Assembly (NCBI RefSeq): GCF_001632365.1
Contig: NW_024468512.1
Location: 1 to 64,000, forward strand
Source: Laetiporus sulphureus 93-53
Lineage: Eukaryota > Basidiomycota > Agaricomycetes > Polyporales > Laetiporaceae
Reading direction: 5' to 3'
Length of the DNA: 64,000 nucleotides
Part shown: positions 56,781 to 64,000 of the stretch, piece after piece
Numbering within the stretch: the stretch's first letter is position 1
Layout: each line of letters begins with the position of its first letter
Translations under genes and position numbers: made by a program
The notes under the pieces: model-generated
Seen by the model: only the letters and a program-made list of their open reading frames with translations
What the model was told of the DNA's origin: nothing
Database searches by the model: none

Positions 56781-58296
56781 TCTGCAGCGTAGAGTCTTTT
56801 GGAACATAGACCTTTCCTCTTCTGAGCAGCAATCCATGCTCAAAGTTCCACTCTTGGAGGTCTTTTCTGAACTCTCGCTTGCCAGTTTTTAGTAGGTGCT
56901 GGTAACCTTTGGTCATTTCGTCATCTTGTAGTGCCGATTTCACTCTTTCTAGAAGTTTTGCATCGTCAACTTCAGAGGAATGAGTGGCTGAGATCACATG
57001 GATGGCAAAATATTCAGGTCGAAGCAAAGTTTGCCCTGAATTGTCATTGCTCACCCCCTTCTCATGATCTGGCCTCCTGGACAGAGGATCGGCCCGCATC
57101 ATCATCTTTCTGGGGCGGTGATGAAGAATGAAGTTAAATTGTGTGAGGTAAAGTGACCAACGAGCTTGTCATCTGGTCAATGTTTGAGCTTGTTGAAAAT
57201 AGGTAAGATTGAGGTGATCTGACCATATCTCAACTGGGTGAGGGTGTCCTTCGAAGTACTGCCGGTATTCTTCCAATGCCTAAATGATAGCAAGCATCTC
57301 CTTGTCATAGATCTCATAATTTCGCTCATGTTCATTGAGTGATTTAGAGTAATATGTGACAGGGTGCCAGAGTTTATCTTCTCCCAACTGTTTCAGGACT
57401 GCACCGGTTGCGAAGTCCGTGGCATCCGTTTCTAATCGGAAGGGACATGTTGCGTTGGGGAGCACTAGAATTGGGGCGGAAGTGAAGGCAGTCTTGAGGG
57501 CCTCAAATGACTTTTGTTGAGACTCTTCCCATTTTCATTGAGTGTCTTTTCGTGTTAATAGAGTCAAGGGTCGGGTCATCGAGCTGAAATCCTTGATGAA
57601 TCATCGATAGAAATTTGCCAGACCAAGAAATGCCTGTATTTGCTTGACCTTGGTGGGCACTGGCCATTTGAGCACACTGTCTACCTTTTCGGAGTCCATT
57701 TGTATCGACCCTTTCGAGATTATGAGACCTAGAAACTTAACGAAGGTTGTCGCAAAGTGACACTTTTCTGGTTTCACGAATAGGTCATTATTTTGAAGGT
57801 GTTGAAGGACTTCCTGGGTTAGTCATGTATGTTCTGCTGGATTATCCGTGAATATGATGATGTCATCGATGTAGACTGCCACCTTTCCAGTGCGTATGAG
57901 ATCACCTAATACATCATTCATCATCGCCTGAAAGGTGCTAGGAGCATTACAAAATCAAAAGTACATGACAGTTGGTTCAAACAATCCCCTGTGGGTGATG
58001 AACGCTGCCTTTTCCTCATCTCCCTTGTGAAGGCGTACATTGTTGTACCCCCATCTCAGGTCTAGCATCGTGAAAAGACTAGCCCGTGAGAGTCTGTCAA
58101 TAAGATCGTTGATTTGTGGGAGAGGGAACTTGTTCTTCTTAGTAATGCTGTTTAAGGCCCTGTAGTCTTGGACGAGTCTAAGGGAACCATCTTTCTTTTT
58201 TACGAAAAATACTGGGGTCACATAAGTGGATTTAGAGGGTCGAATGTAGCCTTTGGCTAGTTCACCATCAATCCATTCATCGAGCAAATTCTTCTC
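56781..58296 (-). pseudogene. Gypsy element 1: reverse transcriptase and RNase H
   Basis: RT motifs: [74 protein letters not shown] and the catalytic [10 protein letters not shown]. The connection reads FLGLANFYR; RNase H has TDATDFATGAVLKQLGEDKL, YYSKSLNEHERNYEIYDKEM and SDHLNLTYF. Stops occur near 57953, 57820, 57598, 57538, 57280 and 57170; several are TGA next to conserved Arg positions. Confidence 0.9.
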
Positions 58297-59127
58297 TCAT
58301 AAAGACATAGGGTATACTTTTGCCAGTCTCAGGAATGCCGTGTCTGGGACGAGATCAATTGCGTGATCATAGAGCTTACACGTCGGCATTCTTTCTGAGC
58401 TCTTCTTTGAGAATACGTCTTCATATTGATGAAATTCTGGAGGGACGAATTTGGACCAATATTCTTTGTCCTGTGTCTCTTCTGCCGGTTGTTCTACCAA
58501 CTGCTCCTTTACCTTCTTGCTTATGCCAAGGATGTCGTGCACCATGTTATGAAGATCCTGGTCTTGCAAGTCTATCCAGTTAATGAAGTTGTCTTCCTGA
58601 TCCCACCCATCATTCTGGTGTACGTTGAAGAGAATTGCTTCATCTTCAAGTTGGGGTTGTGATAGAAGGTTGACTTGTTCTTCGCTTACTCTGACTCGTT
58701 GCTTCTTCATGTGTCTGCATCTTGAGAACGTGACCTCTCTATGTTCCCAGTCAACTCAGGGGTTATGTTCTTGTAGGAACTTCATGCCAAGGATCATTAA
58801 CATGCACCCGAGGTTTGTGACGAGCAAACTCTCGATTGATCGGTGCCCCCCGATTAAGATACTTGTGACTACACGATGAGTAATTGTGCCACTCTTGTTG
58901 GGGCTGGCATCTGCGTTGAGGATTCTTATCTCGCAGTTTAGAGGTATCATCTTAAACCCGTGCTTTTGAGCGAATCTCTGATCAATATAGCAGGAGAATG
59001 CTCCAGAATCCAATAATGCTGTTGTTTGGATTTCTCGTGATGCGAATCTTATCAGCAGTTCAATTGAATGTTTAGAAAAGCCTGTGGATGCAATGTATAT
59101 GTGGTCGCTAGGTGCATTTGTTCTCAC
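58297..59127 (-). pseudogene. Gypsy element 1: aspartic protease and RT N-terminal linker
   Basis: The protease reads ELLIRFASREIQTTALLDSG with catalytic DSGA, then CYIDQRFAQKHGF and a second hydrophobic half (ESLLVTNLGCMLMILGMKFL, close to the usual ILG(M/L)pWL). After a stop near 58756 the linker carries the Glu/Gln-rich segment and YWSKFVPPEFHQYEDVFSKK, SSERMPTCKLYDHAIDLVPD, the standard entry into Gypsy RT. Confidence 0.85.
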
Positions 59128-59174
59128 GGTACTAATACAATCTAGATTGTTATGAAGTATAGCACCAGACTCGT

Positions 59175-60180
59175 CTATACTTCGTACTGAAAATCCTCTG
59201 AGAATTCATCTATCTCGATGATTCTCGCATTGGTGTCCTTGACCATAGATGCTGATGCCGTTGATGCTGCATCTGTGCCCTTCACCTTTCCTTTGCCCTT
59301 GCCCGTTGAAGAAGTGGGGGTAGAGGTCTTCATTCTATGTAATGCAGCAATTGCTTGTTCCAATGCTGCAATTTGAGGTGATGTCTCTGAGCTATCTTCT
59401 TCTTCGACTTGTCGGACCTTCTGCGCTTTTCCCTTTCCTTTACCTTGAGGGGCGTTGATTCGTGTTTGAAACCGTTTTTCTTTATACTCAGGTTTGGGAG
59501 AGGGACACCTTTTCCCTCGCTCATAGGCATGCTTTCTGCAAAACAAACATAGTTTGTTTGTCAGCCACCTGTCCTGTTCAGGGAAAAGTTCATGTGCAAT
59601 TCTTGCGCTTGTGTCCATGGCATTGGGGTCCTTGGAAGCAGTCACCTTGGTCACCTTGTACCGCTGAATGGTAGCGTGTATGGTTGGTGCAATGTGCTCC
59701 AGAAGCGTGGCCTTTGAGGTTCTCATTTATCCTGAGAGGGTGATAATGCTGGGAGAGTGCGAAGGTGAGGATGGTAGTGGCATCATTATTAGACCACCAA
59801 TGAGGTTTGTAGATGGGAACGGATGGGTCAGATGCGTCTGCTGGAACTGCTTCAACCCATGAGCTGACCTCAGTGTGCAGCTTCTGTAGGTCTGAGCGAT
59901 GGGCCTTGTTTGGTTTGGCCCAGAGTAGGTTGCTCGCCGTCAGACGACGAGTGCGGTTGGGATGGAGATGGTAAGGGTGATATCGTCTGTTGGACGGTAC
60001 GATACCGTTGTGCACTTGAGGTGCTTTACCGGTCGATGCAGCACTGTTCCTTTTGAAGGAAGGAAGCAGCTTAGGCAGTAGAGGTGAAGTAGAGTGATAT
60101 GAAGGAAGTGGTGTGGAAAAAGCCCTGCCCTGGGCAGAAGTGTCTCTGGGCGAAAATGTGCAGCTACCAGTGTTAGACAC
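59175..60180 (-). pseudogene. Gypsy element 1: gag, frameshifted
   Basis: Two overlapping minus-strand frames (59590-60180 and 59175-59726) together resemble a Gypsy gag: Ser/Pro-rich start, a Trp-containing middle (VPIYKPHWWSNNDATTILTF) and a Lys/Gly-rich end. The second frame has a reduced zinc-knuckle-like LCLFCRKHAYERGKRCP. The frame changes near 59726. A Lys-Gly run (GKGKGKAQK) suggests nucleic-acid binding. Confidence 0.75.
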
Positions 60181-60214
60181 TTGATAGAGGCATAAAAGGT
60201 CAGTCTTATTCTAA

Positions 60215-60873
60215 TGTCACGGCACGCCGATGACAAAGATAGACAACCAAACAAAGAGTCCCCTTGAGGGTCTCCTGGTAAAAGCCTACAGCGATGAGCT
60301 GTGGCAGTTCGACGTGTCCACTGATGAGGCCAGAGTTGCTAGTCACGAAGTGAGACTTACTGGCGATGCAAGTGGTGCTATCACAAGTGTGAGGATGTAA
60401 GGTGAATGTATAGCACACTGAGAGTGTCTGGTAAGACCCCTCTGTGATGGTAGTGGTGGACGAAGGAGAATAAGACTGAGGTCTCCTCCTTGTCTCACTG
60501 GTCCTTATATACACGATTGTCTATCTACTGTACAGTACTACATAAGCGAGTCACATGCTGTGCTACTGGACCATGCTACAATTGTACGACTTGTTCCAAT
60601 TATCCTGATTGGCTGTCCAATAATATTCCGTGGAGACAGAGCTCCTCTTGAGCATGCAATATGGTGTCATGGCAATTGTGATATATGGCACCATGCCGAG
60701 GGGCTCAATGTCATGTGACAATGCCGAGAGAGATCTGAGGTCACATGACTAGATGCCTTGTTATCTTATCTCTCATTAGGTCACGTGATTCTTGTGCGAC
60801 GTGAAATGATTAAAATAATATGCTTCTAATGGCATTTGTTCCTATAATGACTTGTCAGGTAAAAAGCGTGACA
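60215..60873 (-). repeat. Gypsy element 1, 5' LTR
   Basis: 659 bp, partner of 54341-54999. It contains on the plus strand CACTGGTCCTTATATACACG, so on the minus strand a TATA-like box faces into the element. Confidence 0.95.
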
Positions 60874-62629
60874 GCGGATAGCGCACTGCTTTGCCCTCTT
60901 GGGGGGTTGATGGTAGCGGCCCCGGTAAATGAAAACTTATGGAAGGCATCTTTATCGCGCAGGTTCGATTCCTGCATGGAGTACTCCTGTCTCATTGTGG
61001 TGGCAGTATTTTTGTATTTGTTTTGTTCTGAGGCTAGAGCATCGTGACAGATCAGGCCAGAATGCATTGGTCCTCTCAGTCCTAGTGCCTGCTGTGGCAG
61101 CAAGGTATCTCACACACCTACTACTACTGTTCTCAGCTGATCTCACTGCGATATGTGAGACGTATGTCTCAAATCTCACCATTTTCAGTGGCATGAGCAC
61201 CATAAACATGATATATCAGTGGCAGCGGCAGTAGCGAGTGCAGCGAGGGCAGAGGGTGGCGAGCAGGGTAGCAGCACCGATGGCGAGGATTGAGGACAGC
61301 GGTGGCGACAAGGCCTTCACTGCAAGGATATTCACATGGAAAATCTGTGGCTTGCCCACGTGTTGATTTTGAGGCACCACGTGGCAAATTTTGTGCACTT
61401 GTAAAATTTGTTGGCTCACTCTAAATTTTCTCCGGCAGTTCAAAATTTAAATCATTTTGTTCAGTGCAGTCCCTCATAGATGCGTAATCGAAATTTGTTA
61501 AATCAGCATTTATTCGGGGATCAATCATCACGGCAGACATGGTGTGATTTATCAACATGGAAAATTGTGTATAAATGTCGACTGATTTCTTACACATGCG
61601 ACAAATATTTGCAGCTGCAGCACTTTATATCGAAAATGTTTCGCTTCAGCTGCGAATGTGCACTGTTTGCCATTTAAATACTATATTGGCAAACCTTTGC
61701 CACAAATGTAAGACATCAGCTGACATTCCCATATCTTTTTTCACACTGATAAATTGCTTTATGTCTGCCGTGCATCATGTCATTCTCCAACTTTATGACC
61801 CTGTTCATTACATCATTAAATTTATTATGTAAAATTTTATCATCACCATTCGTTGCACTACCAAAATATGGTTAGGGATTTGTTTCCACGGCATTATTAA
61901 CATCATTTTTCAACTCTGTTTTATAATTTGTCACTATCGCAAATCTTTTGACCCAAGTGTGACAATCTAACCAAATTTGTTAAGCATTTAGTACAGTCAA
62001 ATATGGGCTCATGTCTCTCGTGAAAGCTGCAGAGGACACAGATGGCAAGTGGGCCAGCCCAACTGCAATGTGCATATAGCCACGATGGACATCGAATGTC
62101 TTTAGAACCACATTAAACACAATATTTGTATGTCAAAAAAGCTTGATAACATGTTAGAGTTGGACAAGGTTAGACAGTGCTCTAAATGCAGCAAGTGGTA
62201 AGAGAGGTTGCAGTGGGATTTTCTTCTGAGTTCAACATGTTGCATCATGTTCAAGCATGTGACTGCATGCTGCAAACTTGGTCTCGTACTCAAACCTCTT
62301 TTTCGCAGAAAAAGAGGTCTGAGGCATTCTGATAGGGACATCCCCCCTTCTGCTAAGCGCCCTTTAGATGCCCCATTGTAACAGTCACAACGTGCTTGTC
62401 GTGCCTTGGCCAGATCCACTTGTCTGATGAGATGCTTTTTAGGTAGTTGCTCACACCAGTGCCTGTGGCTTGAACGCCACCGACTTTAAATTCTGTTTCT
62501 GGATGCTGTATGAGCACCTCTGATATTCTACAAGTTCTATAATGTTACACTCTGTCTCTGGCTATGCAGAGCAACAACAAAGATGCCATAACAAAGCCTA
62601 TAAATCCCTCCAAAATGCTTGCAAAGCTG
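60874..62629. other. AT-rich flank with a tRNA-like T arm
   Basis: No protein gene is supportable. At 60957-60980 the plus strand carries GCGCAGGTTCGATTCCTGCA, a perfect T arm (GCAGG, TTCGATT loop, CCTGC) with a B box. I cannot draw a whole tRNA from this side alone. A short hairpin, ACCTCTTTTTC-GCAG-AAAAAGAGGT, lies at about 62295-62319. The rest is low-GC DNA without open frames. Confidence 0.5.
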
Positions 62630-63352
62630 TGTCACGGTAACACCGGACAAGAGATCAAAGAGACAAAAAGGGACAGTCACATGGAACGTGCTGCCCTGAT
62701 CCCCCTGATCCCAAAAGTATCCCCCCTGAGCCCTATGTGGCGCAAGAGCCTGTTGACTTACTGGTCGATGTGGCAGATGCAGGAAGGGGTGAAAGATATA
62801 TGAAGGAGCTGGTGAGCTCAGTGAGTGCTACAGGTAGTAGACGAGGAGAAACAATCTGAGGTTTCGTCCCCTACATGGCTGGTCTTATATACACGTACAG
62901 CAGGCTATCTTACCTAAGCTACCTATCTACGGGTATAAGCAAATGGCCATACATGAAACAATAGGATGTCCGGAAGTAGAACAATAAGTGGGAAGATCGA
63001 TGGTTGTCGCAGTAATGCTTGTGCACATCGTGCCTATCTAGGCTTCCCTTTTGTTCTTTGGTGTGAACATCGTACCTACCTAGGCTTCTGGCTAAACTAA
63101 TAGGAAGCAGAAGGCCAATGCATAATAATAGTCCTTGTTCTCTTTGTTCCCAAACGGGTGCCTCTATTGTATCCTGGAATAGACAGGTCCGACTGTATCA
63201 TTCACGAGTCTGGACCATAACATGCGATGTGGACTATCACCTGATCTCTACACGTCATGTCTGTGGCTGAGTGGCATGAGATATTGGTGAAGCGCGTGAT
63301 CTGTGGTGTGAGAAAAGTCACGTGCGGACTTTTGTGGCGAAAATCTGTGACA
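62630..63352 (-). repeat. Gypsy element 2, 3' LTR
   Basis: 723 bp with TGTCACGGTAACACC at the left and AAATCTGTGACA at the right. It carries GGTCTTATATACACG, the same TATA-box environment as the LTR of element 1. The partner LTR would lie outside the window. Confidence 0.8.
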
Positions 63353-63370
63353 CTACCCCCCTGTCAAGGC

Positions 63371-64000
63371 TCATTGTCCCGAGGAGCCAAAACCTTTATT
63401 ACCCCTTCTAGTTGCTCACAACGGTTGGTAGCTTCAGGAGGGAAGCCCTTCTGCATAATACTCGAAGATTATTTGGGCTATTCTATCTCCCGGCTTGACT
63501 GAAAATATGAAATCCGTTGTGTTGATTAGTACGACCTTGAGTTCCCCAGTGTAATCTGGATCGACGACTCCTGCGCCCACGTCAATTCCTCATGCAGCCA
63601 GTCCGCTGCGTGGAGCTATTCGTGTATAGGTATGTTTGGGAGGGTCAATCATGACCTCCGTTCCTATCACAGCTCATGAATGCGGGGGGATTTCATGCAT
63701 TTCTGCTGCATAAATATCCCATCCTGCTGCTTCATTTGAGGATTTTTTCGGTGATTTGGCGAGATCTGTCATCTTATGATATAGGAAGAACTCGTCTGGA
63801 TGGTCGGACATGTTGATTCGGTGTGTGGAGATCGGTGCAACTTCATATGAGGATAATTCGAAGCGTTTTCCACCAAAAGTGACGACCCTGATTGGTGCTT
63901 TGGCTGCATCTGGGTGTTGCTGGTGGAATTCTTGAAGAAGCTCATCGGCATTGGTAAGATTTGTTCGAGGTTCCCATGTATCGTCGGAATGGTCATAGCC
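63371..64000 (-). pseudogene. Gypsy element 2: chromodomain end and dUTPase
   Basis: From the window edge leftwards the minus strand reads GYDHSDDTWEPRTNLTNADE (end of a chromodomain), a linker with INMSDHPDEFFLYHKMTDLA shared with element 1, then dUTPase motif 1 AAGWDIYAAEMHEIPPHS, motif 2 RIAPRSGLAA, motif 3 [17 protein letters not shown], motif 4 [12 protein letters not shown], and motif 5 RRGNKGFGSSGQ before TGA (63371-63373). The one frame holds throughout; only point stops break it (four within this segment). The motif set is more complete than in element 1. Confidence 0.9.

Larger units (their letters stand above)
54341..60873 (-). mobile_element. Decayed chromodomain Ty3/Gypsy retrotransposon carrying a dUTPase
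   Basis: Complete element on the minus strand, 6.53 kb. LTRs of exactly 659 bp lie at 60215-60873 (5') and 54341-54999 (3') and are 648/659 identical. Both run TGTCACGG...GTGACA. Flanks GTGGA (54336-54340) and GCGGA (60874-60878) look like a 5-bp target duplication with one transition. The polypurine tract is GAGAAGGGGATGA on the minus strand, next to the 3' LTR. Order of domains: gag, protease, reverse transcriptase, RNase H, integrase, chromodomain, dUTPase. About a dozen in-frame stops make it inactive. Confidence 0.94.
62630..64000 (-). mobile_element. Second dUTPase-bearing Gypsy element, 3' end only (truncated by window)
   Basis: An LTR-like segment (62630-63352) again begins TGTCACGG and ends TGTGACA. 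It is followed on the right by a polypurine tract (CAGGGGGGTAG on the minus strand) and then by the minus-strand 3' end of pol, which runs off the window. The LTR is different in sequence and longer (723 bp) than that of element 1, so this is a related but distinct family. Confidence 0.85.

Noticed and set aside
50762..58710. TGA recoded as Arg or Trp in this organism
   Set aside because: eRF1 has its standard NIKS and GGQ motifs, and host genes here end in TGA and use no internal TGA; the TGA codons sit only in decayed transposons.
62295..62319. Hairpin as a bacterial-type terminator
   Set aside because: Eukaryotic DNA without an upstream gene; noted only as a local palindrome.

Overview
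The window is fungal nuclear DNA, most probably from an Agaricomycete basidiomycete, perhaps a polypore. The signs are dense genes with many 49-69 nt GT-AG introns, the fungus-specific elongation factor eEF3, an OPT transporter with close to twenty exons, a two-RNase-III Dicer, a Crinkler-type protein carrying a kinase, and degraded Copia and chromodomain Gypsy retrotransposons. The assignment to polypores is inference from overall resemblance.

About 0-30 kb is conserved core genome. On the minus strand lie adenylate kinase (ADK1), the OST48/WBP1 oligosaccharyltransferase subunit and the RNase P/MRP protein POP7. On the plus strand lie V-ATPase subunit a, eEF3, an M50-like membrane metalloprotease, a Crinkler-type kinase, eRF1 (SUP45), a phosducin-like protein (PLP2) and an oligopeptide transporter. 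Two genes serve translation directly (eEF3, eRF1); several others serve membranes (V-ATPase, WBP1, M50-like, OPT, EMC4). The Crinkler gene is the outlier. It encodes a ubiquitin-like header, a possible nuclease-like middle and a kinase, and it carries a one-base break in a run of six G.

About 29.7-38.3 kb holds a complete Dicer gene (eight exons, 1482 codons plus stop by my join). Its first intron is ten times longer than the rest. A 72-bp-arm inverted repeat starts eight bases after its stop codon. Just over 1 kb further on lies a 1.2-kb foldback repeat with 173-bp perfectly matched arms. Both repeats would give double-stranded RNA if transcribed.

About 38.3-45.2 kb holds SF3B4, CDC42 and EMC4, plus two very small secreted-peptide genes with dibasic KR sites that look like Kex2-processed precursors. 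About 45.7-48.3 kb is decaying: a senescence/spartin-like gene remnant, a Tc1/mariner-type MITE, and a truncated, frameshifted L-rhamnose mutarotase pseudogene.

From 50.2 kb to the end the window is mobile DNA: one Copia element, one complete but decayed chromodomain Gypsy element on the minus strand, and the 3' end of a second related Gypsy element running off the window. Both Gypsy elements carry a dUTPase domain downstream of the chromodomain at the very end of pol. The Gypsy LTR pair differs only by transitions, and many in-frame stops are TGA where arginine would be expected, which points to cytosine-deamination decay.
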